Shown here: piece by piece, positions 1-9,317 of the stretch
How positions within the stretch are numbered: position 1 is the stretch's first letter
Layout of the letters: every line of letters starts with the position of its first letter
Notes under the pieces: generated by a model
The model's database searches: none
What the model was told of the DNA's origin: nothing
The model's input: only the letters and a program-made list of their open reading frames with translations
Source: Flavobacteriaceae bacterium
Lineage (GTDB): Bacteria > Bacteroidota > Bacteroidia > Flavobacteriales > Flavobacteriaceae
Direction of reading: 5' to 3'
NCBI GenBank assembly: GCA_021647405.1
Contig: JAKIUU010000003.1
Span: forward strand, 62,001-126,000
Length of the DNA stretch: 64,000 nucleotides
Translations under genes and position numbers: made by a program

Positions 1-1566
1 GTAATACAATCGGTAAAATTTAAAAAAAATCATATAAATAAAGTTGGCATATTACGCGAGATTGATTCTGTAAAAAACATCTTATCAGAAAAAGGCTTTC
101 TAAAAAGTAAACTAGATAGCCTTTACAAAACAGACAGCATTTATACAGCAATTTTTAGTTTGGGCATTCCGTTTAAAAAAATATCTGTTTCCTACAAAAA
201 ACCAATAAGTAAGTCTCTTTTAAAAGAAAAAACTATTAGCTATAATGACAGTACTTTCACCATCTCATGGGTGTCTATAAAACCTTTTCTTAGTAACTTA
301 GTTAACCTGTACGAAAATAAAGGGTATCCTTTTGCGCAAATACACCTCACAAATATTCATCTTAAAAAAGACAAAGCTTTTGCCAATTTAGAGGTTACAA
401 GTACAAAGTTGCGCTCTATAGATGAAATTGTAATAAAAGGGTATTCTGATTTTCCTCAGACTTTTATCACTCATTACCTAAATCTTAAGAGCAAAAGTAT
501 TTTTAATATCGCCAAACTTAAAAAGGCTTCAATACAGATAAAAAATTTGGCCTTTGCCGATGAACTAAAGCCTCCTGAAATCTTATTTACCAAAAATAAG
601 ACAATCCTGTATCTGTATTTAAAAAAGAAACAAACCAACTATTTTGATGGTTTGCTTGGTTTTACAAGTAAAGAACAAGGAAACGGCGTTCTATTTGATG
701 GGTATTTAGACATTAAATTAAATAATATTTTTGACACAGGAGAAACATTAGCCTTACTGTTTAAAAGCAATGGAAACGCGCAGCAAAAGCTTAATTTAAA
801 AGCATCATTCCCCTATGCTTTTAAATCTAAAATTACCCCCACAATAGATTTCAATCTTTTTAAACAAGACACCTCATTTATAAATATTAGCAGCAACATT
901 AAAATACAATATCCTATTAATCAGCACAGTAAAATAGGGCTTGTTATAAGTCAAAAATCTTCTTCTAATTTACTGACCAATACAAGTTCAGATATCCAAT
1001 CTTACAATGCTTTTTATTACGGATTAAGCTACAGTTTTAACACTTTTAATAACGATGATCTTTTTAATCAGAAATTCAATTTTAACATCAAGACATTAAA
1101 GGGAAGTAAAAAAATTGAATCTGTTAAAGAAAATCAGACTATAATAGATATCACAACAAGCTATTTGTGGCTTTTAAATTATAAAAATGCCATTTTTATA
1201 AAAAACAACAGTGCCGTTTTAAATACCGCCAATTATATGACTAACGAATTGTTTAGAATTGGTGGCTTCAATTCAATAAGAGGTTTTAATGAAGAGAGTA
1301 TATTCGCTTCGAGTTACAGCATCTTAAATTTAGAATACCGCTACAAAACAAACAAATACGAATATTTTTACACTATTTCTGACTTTGGCCACTTCTCAAA
1401 TCAATTAAACACAATAAACTCTAATTTGTACAGCCTTGGTTTGGGGTATCTATTTTCAACCAAAATAGGGCAATTAAACCTAAGTTATGTGCTGGGGAAA
1501 ATCAAAACCAAAGACTTAAAAATTAGCGATGCAAAGCTTCATATAAATTTCAATGTTAATTTTTAG
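1..1566 (+). CDS. Omp85/BamA-TamA-like outer membrane protein, 5' truncated by window edge
   Basis: The reading frame is open from base 1, so the gene begins upstream of the window; the first in-frame start-like codon (TTG at 160) is not the true start. About 521 codons are visible. The N-terminal part looks like POTRA-type repeats (for example RSIDEIVIKGYSDFP). The C-terminal half is an amphipathic beta-barrel with the Omp85 signature RIGGFNSIRGF around base 1260 and a terminal strand ending in aromatic Phe. The family inserts or assembles outer-membrane proteins, or exports proteins across the outer membrane. Whether this is a BamA, a TamA or a specialised surface-antigen (D15) paralogue cannot be decided from the part seen. 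The gap to the next gene is 111 bp, with no clear terminator. Confidence 0.8.
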   Translation, partial: VIQSVKFKKNHINKVGILREIDSVKNILSEKGFLKSKLDSLYKTDSIYTAIFSLGIPFKKISVSYKKPISKSLLKEKTISYNDSTFTISWVSIKPFLSNLVNLYENKGYPFAQIHLTNIHLKKDKAFANLEVTSTKLRSIDEIVIKGYSDFPQTFITHYLNLKSKSIFNIAKLKKASIQIKNLAFADELKPPEILFTKNKTILYLYLKKKQTNYFDGLLGFTSKEQGNGVLFDGYLDIKLNNIFDTGETLALLFKSNGNAQQKLNLKASFPYAFKSKITPTIDFNLFKQDTSFINISSNIKIQYPINQHSKIGLVISQKSSSNLLTNTSSDIQSYNAFYYGLSYSFNTFNNDDLFNQKFNFNIKTLKGSKKIESVKENQTIIDITTSYLWLLNYKNAIFIKNNSAVLNTANYMTNELFRIGGFNSIRGFNEESIFASSYSILNLEYRYKTNKYEYFYTISDFGHFSNQLNTINSNLYSLGLGYLFSTKIGQLNLSYVLGKIKTKDLKISDAKLHINFNVNF

Positions 1567-1584
1567 CAATAAAAAGGAGATAAT

Positions 1585-1617
1585 GTTAACTATTTTTTAA
1601 CTTTTAGTGTTAAAAAA
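1585..1617 (+). promoter_or_regulatory. Candidate promoter region of the SusCD operon
   Basis: Three copies of a GTTAA/TTAAC motif lie at 1585-1590, 1597-1601 and 1609-1613. TAACTTTT at 1598-1605 resembles the Bacteroidota -7 box TAnnTTTG with one mismatch. This would leave a leader of about 65 nt before the susC-like start. The repeated TTAAC units could be a regulator site; this is inference. Confidence 0.3.
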
Positions 1618-1677
1618 TTGGTAAATATAAATTTTATTCTGACTTTTGAGCTCTTAACTAATTCAAATAAATATACA

Positions 1678-4600
1678 ATGAAAACAAAGTTTAGTGGATT
1701 TTTAACGCTTTTGCTAGCGTTTTTAGTGCAAATAACTTTTGCACAAGAAAAAACTATCTCTGGTAATGTTTCTGATGATACAGGACCTTTGCCAGGAGTT
1801 AGTGTAATAATTAAAGGAACTACAAGTGGTACTGAAACTGATTTTGATGGTAATTATGCCATTAAAGCAAAAGCAGGTGATGTATTACAGTATAGTTTTG
1901 TTGGTATGCAAACCGCTTTTAAAACGGTAGGCAACAGCAATACTATAAATGTTGTACTAAAAGCCTCAGCTAATGTACTAGAAGAAGTAGTGGTAACTGG
2001 ATTTGGCCGTAAAGTTGAAAAGAGATCAGCTACGTTTGCCGTTCAACAAGTTGGCGGTGATGAAATGACTGCTGCTCGTGAAACTAATATTGTAAACTCT
2101 CTATCAGGTAAAATTGCTGGGGTACAAATTACAAATAGTTCTGGTGCTGTAGGATCATCTTCAAGAGTTGTTTTGAGGGGTGCTGCTTCTATTACTGGTA
2201 ACAACCAACCATTATACGTGGTAAATGGTGTGCCTTTAGAAAGCGGTAACTACGGTAACCAAAGTGCTTATGGTGGATCTGATTTACCAAATGGCGTCTC
2301 AGATATTAACGCTGATGACATTGAATCTATTTCAGTCCTAAAAGGGCCTGCTGCTGCTGCACTTTATGGTGTAAGAGCTGCAAATGGTGTTATTCAAATT
2401 AAAACTAAAACTGGCAGAAAAGGACAGGGTTTAGGTATTTCTTTCAACAATACCGTATCTTTTGAAGATCCTTTAATGTTGCCTAGCTATCAAAACTCTT
2501 ATGGTGAAGGTGGTAATAATGATTTTTTTCAATGGATTGACGGAACTACTGGTGACGGTGGTGTTGATGAAAGTTGGGGGCCTCCTTTAGATGTTGGATT
2601 AGAATTTGTTCAATGGAATTCTTATACAGTAGGCGGCGCACCACTTCCTTGGGTTTCTAGACCAAACAATATTAAAGATTTTTATGATACAGGCGTTACT
2701 CTAAACAGAAGTGTTTCTTTTACAGGCGGCTCTGAAAATGTTGGCTACAGATTATCCGTTGGTTCTATGGATCAAACAGGTATGGTACCGAATACAGATC
2801 TTAGAAGATTTTCAATTGGTGGTTCGTCAACATATACAATGACTAATAAATTAACGAGTTCTGTAGATGTTAATTACACGCGTTCTAAAAGTGCCAACTT
2901 TGTAACACAAGGGTATGATAATGAAAACCCTGTACAACAAATGATTTGGTCTGGTAGAAATGTAGACTTTGCAGCTCTAAGAGATTGGAGAAACTTACCT
3001 TTAGCTCCAGTGGGAACTGCAGCAGAAGGAACGCCATTAAACTGGAATACAGTATTCCAAAACAACCCTTTCTGGGTAATGGATACAAACACAAGAGGAT
3101 ATACCAAAGACAGAGTTGTTGGTAATATTGCTTTAAACTACGAAATTAGTGACTCTTTTAACTTAAGTACTAAAATAGGAACTAACTTCTGGAATTCTAG
3201 ACAAAATAGAAGACAAGCTTTTGGAAGTAACAGTGCGCCATTTGGTTCGTATTCTGAAACCAACCGTTCTTATACAGAAACAAACTCTGAATTGATTCTG
3301 TCTTATAACACAAAAATTACCGAAGACATAGAATTTGAACTAAGTGCGGGTGGTAATGCCATGTTTAGAAAATCTGAATTGGCATATACGCAAGCACCAC
3401 AACTTCAATTACCAGGTTTATACAACGTAAGTAACTTGAGAGCAGGAGCCAGTTGGATAATTAATAATTCATTTTCTGAACAAAAAATTAATAGCTTTTT
3501 CGGATTTGGTAAATTTTCTTACAAAAATTACTTATTCTTAGAATTCTCAGGAAGAAATGACTGGTCAAGTTTATTACCAATCAGTAACAACTCATTCTTC
3601 TATCCTTCAGTAACAGGTAGTGCTGTAATTACTGATATGATTGAAGCAAAATCAGATGTTTTATCTTTCTTGAAAGTAAGAGGTGGATGGTCTGAAGTAG
3701 GAGGTATTGGTGCTTTAAGCCCATATCAATTAGACCCAACATATGCTTTATCTACACAAACTTGGGGTGGTAATTCTGTAGCGTACTTACCAGGAACGCT
3801 AAACAATCCTACCATTAAATCTGAAACCACTACAGGTACTGAATTTGGTTTAGATCTTAGATTGTTTAATAATAGAGTGCGTTTTAACGCAACCTATTAC
3901 AACCAAACAAGTAAGGACTTGGTTGTTCCTGTTCAAGTAACAGCGGCTTCAGGTTATACAAATGCCGTATCGAATGTTGGTGAAATGAATAACAAAGGAA
4001 TTGAATTACAATTAGGAGGTACTGTTGTTGATGGCGGTGACTTTAAATTTGATGTAGATCTTAATTTCGCTAAAAACACCAATACGGTTGTTTCATTAGG
4101 TGGTTTAGAATCTTTAGTATTAGGTGGACAATGGTCTATGAATCTAGAAGCTAGAGAAGGCCTTCCTTATGGTGTAATTGTTGGATCTTACTTCGAAAGA
4201 AACAATGGTAAAGTTGTTTACGAAAATGGATTGCCAAAAATAGCCAATGGTACAAAAGTACTTGGCAATGTTACTCCTGACTGGACTGGTGGTGCTAACT
4301 TTACTTTTAGCTACAAAAACTTTAGCTTAAATGCTTTGATTGATGCTAAAATAGGTGGTGATATGTATTCAATGACAACTACTTGGGGTAGATACGCAGG
4401 TGTTTTAGTTGAAACCTTAGCTGGTAGAGAAACGGGTATTGTAGGAGATGGCGTAATGTTAGTTAATGGATCTTACGTACCAAATACAGTTGTTGTTTCT
4501 GCTGAAAGTTATAATAAAAGATCCTATTCTAATAGTATTGTAGAAAGTTCAATTTTTGATGCTTCTTATGTTAAACTTAGACAGGTGATGCTTACTTACA

Positions 4601-4806
4601 AAGTACCTAGAAAAGTACTTGAGAAAACATTATTTACCAATATCAATTTTTCTTTAGTAGGTCGTAACTTAGCAATATTGCATAAAAATGTGCCACATAT
4701 TGATCCTGAATCATCATTTAGTGATACCAATGCACAACAGGGTCAAGAATTTGGTCAATTGCCATCTGCAAGAAGTATTGGTTTTAATATTCAATTAAAA
4801 CTATAA
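1678..4806 (+). CDS. SusC/RagA-family TonB-linked outer membrane protein
   Basis: This is a 1042-aa TonB-dependent transporter that pairs with the next-encoded SusD-like lipoprotein to import a bound nutrient across the outer membrane. The start is the ATG at 1678, because a clear signal peptide follows (MKTKFSGFLTLLLAFLVQ... cut near FAQ). Upstream in-frame codons have no signal-peptide character. Residues ~24-105 are a carboxypeptidase-regulatory-like domain (TISGNVSDDTGPLPGVSV, DFDGNYAIKA). Next come a TonB-box-like segment NVLEEVVVTGFG and the plug (PLYVVNGVPL, IESISVLKGPAAAALYG), then the barrel to a terminal GFNIQLKL. Length is usual for the family. No glycosidase, peptidase or sigma/anti-sigma pair is adjacent, so the substrate cannot be inferred. 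Confidence 0.95.
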   Translation: MKTKFSGFLTLLLAFLVQITFAQEKTISGNVSDDTGPLPGVSVIIKGTTSGTETDFDGNYAIKAKAGDVLQYSFVGMQTAFKTVGNSNTINVVLKASANVLEEVVVTGFGRKVEKRSATFAVQQVGGDEMTAARETNIVNSLSGKIAGVQITNSSGAVGSSSRVVLRGAASITGNNQPLYVVNGVPLESGNYGNQSAYGGSDLPNGVSDINADDIESISVLKGPAAAALYGVRAANGVIQIKTKTGRKGQGLGISFNNTVSFEDPLMLPSYQNSYGEGGNNDFFQWIDGTTGDGGVDESWGPPLDVGLEFVQWNSYTVGGAPLPWVSRPNNIKDFYDTGVTLNRSVSFTGGSENVGYRLSVGSMDQTGMVPNTDLRRFSIGGSSTYTMTNKLTSSVDVNYTRSKSANFVTQGYDNENPVQQMIWSGRNVDFAALRDWRNLPLAPVGTAAEGTPLNWNTVFQNNPFWVMDTNTRGYTKDRVVGNIALNYEISDSFNLSTKIGTNFWNSRQNRRQAFGSNSAPFGSYSETNRSYTETNSELILSYNTKITEDIEFELSAGGNAMFRKSELAYTQAPQLQLPGLYNVSNLRAGASWIINNSFSEQKINSFFGFGKFSYKNYLFLEFSGRNDWSSLLPISNNSFFYPSVTGSAVITDMIEAKSDVLSFLKVRGGWSEVGGIGALSPYQLDPTYALSTQTWGGNSVAYLPGTLNNPTIKSETTTGTEFGLDLRLFNNRVRFNATYYNQTSKDLVVPVQVTAASGYTNAVSNVGEMNNKGIELQLGGTVVDGGDFKFDVDLNFAKNTNTVVSLGGLESLVLGGQWSMNLEAREGLPYGVIVGSYFERNNGKVVYENGLPKIANGTKVLGNVTPDWTGGANFTFSYKNFSLNALIDAKIGGDMYSMTTTWGRYAGVLVETLAGRETGIVGDGVMLVNGSYVPNTVVVSAESYNKRSYSNSIVESSIFDASYVKLRQVMLTYKVPRKVLEKTLFTNINFSLVGRNLAILHKNVPHIDPESSFSDTNAQQGQEFGQLPSARSIGFNIQLKL

Positions 4807-4832
4807 CCTAAACAATTATAAAATATTAAAAT

Positions 4833-6266
4833 ATGAAACTATTTAAAATTATAACAATTCTCTTCTTCGGCCTTCTGGTAACAGTTGGTTGCGATAAAGG
4901 TTTTGAAGAGTTAAACAAAGATCCTAACAATCCCATAGCAGTTCCTTCCGACCTGTTGATTCCTGGTGTTGTTAGAGCCGCTCAAAACAATTTATACAGC
5001 ACCTTTGTTGGTGGTGATATGGGCGGATGCTGGGCACAACATTTTGCCAAAGTGCAATACAATGATGAAGCCAGATATATTCCAAGACAAGGTACCATCT
5101 CAAATGTTTGGGACACTTGGTATTCTGTAGTAATTGCCGATGCTGATGCAATGTACACCATTGCTTCTACTGAAGGAAATAATAATATGATGGGGGTTGC
5201 CCTAACACTACAAGCCTATGGATTTGCTTTTTTAACTGATGTTTATGGTGATATTCCATTTAGTGAAGCAATAAAAGCTGGATCTCAAGGTATTATTTCT
5301 CCAAAATATGACAGTCAAGAAGCTGTATATACAGGAACTTTAGCCATGCTTGATGATGCTATTGCCTTATTAGGTACCAGTGGAACAATTAACGCTACGA
5401 ATGATATTCTATACGGTGGAAATGCCAACTTATGGAAGAAATTTGCAAGTTCATTAAAATTCAGAATGCTCATGAGAGCTTCTGGCAAAATGAGTGTGGC
5501 TTCAGATTTACAAGCTTTGGTTAATGCTGGTAATTTATTTACAAGCAATGCCGAAGACGCCAAATTGGTTTACTTAAGTGCCAATCCTTCTGCAAACCCT
5601 CTATACGAATCTATCGTGTTTGGAACAAGAGGTGAATGGAAAATTAATGAAGCCATGGTTGACAGACTTGCCGCTTCTAACGATCCTAGATTGTCCGTTT
5701 ATGCTGGTTTAAATGATGCTGGTATTTACAGAGGTAAACCTTCTGGTTATACAGATGTACCAAGTAACGATTGGAACTACACCAATGTTTCTCCATTAGG
5801 CAGTTTCTATTTACGTCCAGAATTACCTGGGTTCTTTATGTCATACCCAGAATTAAAATTCTTAATGGCAGAGGCCGTAACAAAAGGTTATATTTCTGGA
5901 GATGCAAATAGTTATTACATTGAAGCCATTACTGCTTCTTTAGAATTTAACCAAGTACCTGCACCTGCTATTGCATCTTTCTTGACAGAGAAAGCATTGA
6001 ATACAGGAAGTACATCAGCGGCTTTAGAACAGATAGCAACAGAAAATTGGATTGCATTATTTTCGCAAGGAGTGGAAGCATGGACTGAATGGAGACGTAC
6101 TGGTTTCCCAGTGTTGACTCCTGCTTTTGAAGCAGATTTAACTGAAATTCCTTCAAGGTATAATTATCCAACACTTGAATCTTCTTTAAATGCTGCTAAT
6201 TACAATGCTGCAGTTGCAAATCAAGGAGCAGATAATTTAACTACACCTGTTTGGTGGATGCAATAA
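4833..6266 (+). CDS. SusD/RagB-family nutrient-binding lipoprotein (SusD-like_2 type)
   Basis: This 477-aa lipoprotein forms the surface lid over the SusC channel and binds the substrate. The N-terminus is a lipoprotein signal with lipobox LLVTVGC and lipidated Cys at about residue 20. It is followed by FEELNKDPNNP, the usual start of mature proteins of the SusD-like_2 group. Conserved patterns include a helical TPR-like body with the YPELKFLMAEA helix and a C-terminal ENWIALFSQGVEAWTEWRRTG segment typical of the family. It begins 26 bp after susC and is surely co-transcribed. The ligand is unknown. Confidence 0.93.
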   Translation: MKLFKIITILFFGLLVTVGCDKGFEELNKDPNNPIAVPSDLLIPGVVRAAQNNLYSTFVGGDMGGCWAQHFAKVQYNDEARYIPRQGTISNVWDTWYSVVIADADAMYTIASTEGNNNMMGVALTLQAYGFAFLTDVYGDIPFSEAIKAGSQGIISPKYDSQEAVYTGTLAMLDDAIALLGTSGTINATNDILYGGNANLWKKFASSLKFRMLMRASGKMSVASDLQALVNAGNLFTSNAEDAKLVYLSANPSANPLYESIVFGTRGEWKINEAMVDRLAASNDPRLSVYAGLNDAGIYRGKPSGYTDVPSNDWNYTNVSPLGSFYLRPELPGFFMSYPELKFLMAEAVTKGYISGDANSYYIEAITASLEFNQVPAPAIASFLTEKALNTGSTSAALEQIATENWIALFSQGVEAWTEWRRTGFPVLTPAFEADLTEIPSRYNYPTLESSLNAANYNAAVANQGADNLTTPVWWMQ

Positions 6267-6286
6267 TTTAAAAAATATATTTAAAT

Positions 6287-7192
6287 ATGAAAACATTAAA
6301 AACATTAAGCATCTTATTTTTATCATTGATTGTATTTACATCATGTAATGATAAAAGTCTGAATGTAACTAATCATGACGGCAACTATTCAGAAGGTGGA
6401 TTGTTGGATGTCAAGAGCACTTCTATTAATTATGTGGTTGGTAACCCTGGTCCTTATTCGGCCAGCATACGTGTGTACCAAGGCAAAATTAAAACAACAA
6501 GTATTAGGGTGGCCAAAACTTTTCACAGTGGTAGCTATGTTTCTAATACAGTTGACTCATTTAAAACAATTTCTGTTTCGGGAGATCAAAACAGTTCTGT
6601 AGGTTTTGACTTTACTTTTACTGACTTAATTGATGGTTTAGTAGGTGCCGACGGCAATCCACTATCATCTTCTGATGGCGATTATCAAATTGGTGATTAT
6701 TGGGAAATGCAATATTATGCAACAACCAGTGCTGGTGTGCGTTTAAATGCATCTGTAACCAAAGCTACCATCTCTACGAGATATGCTGGTACTTATTCAG
6801 TTTTAGAAAGTGCTTATTGGAGAATAGGTGTTGCTAGCGGTAACTGGAATGGTGCAGAAACAGTAATTGAATCTATTGATGCCAGTATATACAAACACAA
6901 CGGTTTGGCTTTTTGGTCAGACAATACGTACTATTTTACTGTTGATAATGCAACTAAAGAAATTACAGTACTGCCTGTAGATTTGGCCGGTAGTGATGTG
7001 TCTCTTAACGGGCAACCTATTATGACTTGTGAAGTAAACAGTAGTTTTGATGTACTCACTCCTTGCGGAAATAACAATGTTTTTCCAAATGATGCAACTG
7101 GTGAAGATATAATAGAAACAACCGTGGGTTATTTGACTTCAGGTTCTGGTCCGAGAGAATTTTACGAAAGAATGAAAAAAATCGTAAATTAA
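6287..7192 (+). CDS. Lipoprotein of unknown function in the SusCD operon
   Basis: A 301-aa predicted lipoprotein (lipobox LIVFTSC, Cys near residue 20) encoded 20 bp after the SusD gene. The mature part is rich in beta-strand-like, Ser/Thr/Gly-rich sequence and has no enzyme motif I recognise. By position it is like the SusE/SusF or other surface glycan-binding accessory lipoproteins of such operons, so it is probably an outer-leaflet accessory protein. I do not recognise the family. The C-terminus (GPREFYERMKKIVN) is charged and is not a T9SS-type domain. Confidence 0.75.
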   Translation: MKTLKTLSILFLSLIVFTSCNDKSLNVTNHDGNYSEGGLLDVKSTSINYVVGNPGPYSASIRVYQGKIKTTSIRVAKTFHSGSYVSNTVDSFKTISVSGDQNSSVGFDFTFTDLIDGLVGADGNPLSSSDGDYQIGDYWEMQYYATTSAGVRLNASVTKATISTRYAGTYSVLESAYWRIGVASGNWNGAETVIESIDASIYKHNGLAFWSDNTYYFTVDNATKEITVLPVDLAGSDVSLNGQPIMTCEVNSSFDVLTPCGNNNVFPNDATGEDIIETTVGYLTSGSGPREFYERMKKIVN

Positions 7193-7217
7193 ATTAACAA
7201 TTTTAAAATATAAAAAA

Positions 7218-8474
7218 ATGATAACAAAAATTAATAAAAGTGTTTTTTCGTTTCTTTTAGCACTAACTTTAAGTTTATTTATAGTTAGCTGCGAACAAGA
7301 AAAAAATACTGGATTAAGTACATTTTTGCCACCTGCTCCAACCTTGTCAGTAACAACTGATGCGAGTAGTACCAGCTTAATTGAAGACAATTCGGTATAC
7401 ACATTTACAGCCACTTTAAGTACACCTCAATTGGTTGATGTAAAATTATTTATATCGCAAATTGCTGGTAATGCTACTTTAGGTGCTGACTATACTGTTG
7501 ATGGAAGTATTGTTATCCCTGCTGGTGCCACATCAGCAACAGGGAAAATTAAAATTCTTTCTGACAATCTTCCTGAGGGTACTGAAAGTTTGACAATTCA
7601 AATTGGCGACAACAGAACGGCTAATGCCAATTTAACACCTGCAACAATGGAATTTTCCATTTTAAATTACACTGCTGGTGATTTGTCACTAGATTTTAGT
7701 TGGTCTTTGGGTTCAATCGCAACAGATGATACCGGAGCTGCAATTTCTCCAACTGCTTTTGCAGATTTAAGATTACTCCTTTCTGCAGGACCTAACAATT
7801 TAGATATTGTTGATGGTGCAGATGGTGGTAGTTTTGAATCGTATGTTTTAGGAGCAGATGCTCCCGATGGTGAATATTATGTAGTTGCTGATTATTATGC
7901 GGTTTCTAAAATTGTGAGAGACATTAATCTGAACCTAACTTTTAATCAAGCTGGTGTAATTAGCAATCTTTCTTACGATTTTCCTGCAGCTTTAAATTCT
8001 GGCAATTCTTGCTCTTCTGTTTATTATGTAATGGCAAAAATTGTGAAAGTTGGCAGTTCTTATTCACTCACGCAAGTGGCCACAAAAAGCCCTGTAAATG
8101 CGGCACCATTTATTGGTACAGCCACAGCAGTAGTTGATGAATGGGCAGATTATGGAGTAGGAGACCAAACCAATATTATAGCGGTTCCTGGAGACCCTAA
8201 TTCATTTATCATTGACACACCAAGTTTTATGGGTTGGATAGCCAATAATGATACTGCATATATGGTTGTTACTATTGATCCAAATACTGGAGACGCAACT
8301 GTTCAAGCAAATGAGTGGTTTGATTACGGACAACCAGGTGGTGGTGGAGATGAATATGGTAGTGGTTTTGTAAATGCCTGTAGTGGCGAAATTAATTTAA
8401 AAATCACTTACGATTTAGCGGCTTGGGGTCTATACCCAAATCTAGCCCTTATCTTTCAATCAGATAATTTCTAA
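7218..8474 (+). CDS. Lipoprotein with Calx-beta domain
   Basis: This 418-aa protein has a lipoprotein signal (lipobox LFIVSC, then EQEKNTG). A Calx-beta-like domain lies at about residues 45-150: SVYTFTATLSTP, ATLGADYTVDGSIVIPAG, and LSDNLPEGTESLTIQIGD, which carries the typical E-GTE pattern. The C-terminal ~250 residues are Gly/Asp-rich and unrecognised (GEYYVVADYY, FDYGQPGGGG). It is the last gene of the SusCD operon, 25 bp after the preceding lipoprotein and just before a strong terminator. A role in surface binding, perhaps calcium-dependent, is inferred from domain and position only. Confidence 0.78.
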   Translation: MITKINKSVFSFLLALTLSLFIVSCEQEKNTGLSTFLPPAPTLSVTTDASSTSLIEDNSVYTFTATLSTPQLVDVKLFISQIAGNATLGADYTVDGSIVIPAGATSATGKIKILSDNLPEGTESLTIQIGDNRTANANLTPATMEFSILNYTAGDLSLDFSWSLGSIATDDTGAAISPTAFADLRLLLSAGPNNLDIVDGADGGSFESYVLGADAPDGEYYVVADYYAVSKIVRDINLNLTFNQAGVISNLSYDFPAALNSGNSCSSVYYVMAKIVKVGSSYSLTQVATKSPVNAAPFIGTATAVVDEWADYGVGDQTNIIAVPGDPNSFIIDTPSFMGWIANNDTAYMVVTIDPNTGDATVQANEWFDYGQPGGGGDEYGSGFVNACSGEINLKITYDLAAWGLYPNLALIFQSDNF

Positions 8475-8492
8475 TTAACTTTCAAGTTTGTT

Positions 8493-8530
8493 AAAAAAAA
8501 GCCACCCGTTAAACACGGGTGGCTTTTTTT
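8493..8530 (+). terminator. Rho-independent terminator, usable from both strands
   Basis: A 9-bp perfect stem, GCCACCCGT (8501-8509) with ACGGGTGGC (8515-8523), loop TAAAC, is flanked by an A-run on the left and a T-run on the right. It sits between the SusCD operon and the convergent gene ending at 8551, so it can stop transcription from both sides. Confidence 0.93.
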
Positions 8531-8550
8531 ATAACAGATTGAAGATTTAT

Positions 8551-9243
8551 CTACAAAGAATAATAATAATTTACCAACTTCATAACATCACTTTCTTTAG
8601 ACATCCTAATTTTTTCTCTTTTAATATAAGTATCAATCAATTTAGTATTCTCTGTTAAAACAGCTTTAATATCTTTTCTTTTAAGCCTCACTTTAACATA
8701 CAAGCCATTGTTATTTTTAATATAATATATGGTTTTATCTTTAAGTTCAAGAGGTAAATTATTATGAGTCATCGTTCCTTTACTTCTATTTGGATCGAAC
8801 AATATTTTGGTATTCCTTTTTATAAAATAATTTGTATTCTGTATATTGAAAACTATTTCGTAAAAACCACTTTCTGTGAAACCTTTAAAATCGCTGCTGT
8901 TAAGTTTTACAAAATCGTGTTTTAAATTTCTTTTTTTTTCAATAATACAAAAACCTGTAAGAGATTTATCAGTTATTTCAATAATTTCTTTAAGGTTATC
9001 TATGTTTTTAATTAAAACTCGGTTTTTATAGGTATCGTATTGTAAAAAATCTTGTTTTGAAAAAACACTGTCATTTAATACCAGCATCCCCCTATTCCAC
9101 TCGTCATAAATAAAACTCTTTCCTTTAAAACTGCCACGATAATCAATAATAAGCATTTCTCCTGAAAACACAGATCCATATGGGTTTTGTGAAAATACAC
9201 TAGAAAAAAACAATACAAAGAATAAGTTAAAAACACTTTTCAT
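8551..9243 (-). CDS. Secreted protein of unknown function
   Basis: A 230-aa protein with an N-terminal signal peptide (MKSVFNLFFVLFFSSVFSQ, cut near FSQ) and no lipobox Cys. The mature part is rich in Lys, Asp and Asn with alternating hydrophobic residues and no motif I recognise. It is monocistronic: convergent with the SusCD operon, and its start is 74 bp from the start of the divergent rlmB-like gene. Probably periplasmic or exported; no function can be stated. Confidence 0.7.
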   Translation of the reverse strand: MKSVFNLFFVLFFSSVFSQNPYGSVFSGEMLIIDYRGSFKGKSFIYDEWNRGMLVLNDSVFSKQDFLQYDTYKNRVLIKNIDNLKEIIEITDKSLTGFCIIEKKRNLKHDFVKLNSSDFKGFTESGFYEIVFNIQNTNYFIKRNTKILFDPNRSKGTMTHNNLPLELKDKTIYYIKNNNGLYVKVRLKRKDIKAVLTENTKLIDTYIKREKIRMSKESDVMKLVNYYYSL

Positions 9244-9305
9244 AATAATTAAAATTTTTGGTTAAATTTAAACTACAAGTTACAAAAATCATTCCACTAA
9301 ATTCT

Positions 9306-9313
9306 TACATTTG
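9306..9313 (+). promoter_or_regulatory. -7 box TACATTTG of the rlmB-like gene
   Basis: A perfect match to the Bacteroidota -7 consensus TAnnTTTG. Only four bases separate it from the ATG at 9318, so the transcript would be leaderless or nearly so. No clear -33 TTG is seen at the usual distance. Confidence 0.55.
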
Positions 9314-9317
9314 TAGC

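Noticed and set aside
2874..3107. Minus-strand frames inside the SusC gene
   Set aside because: Shadows of a strongly conserved coding region; no start context or homology.
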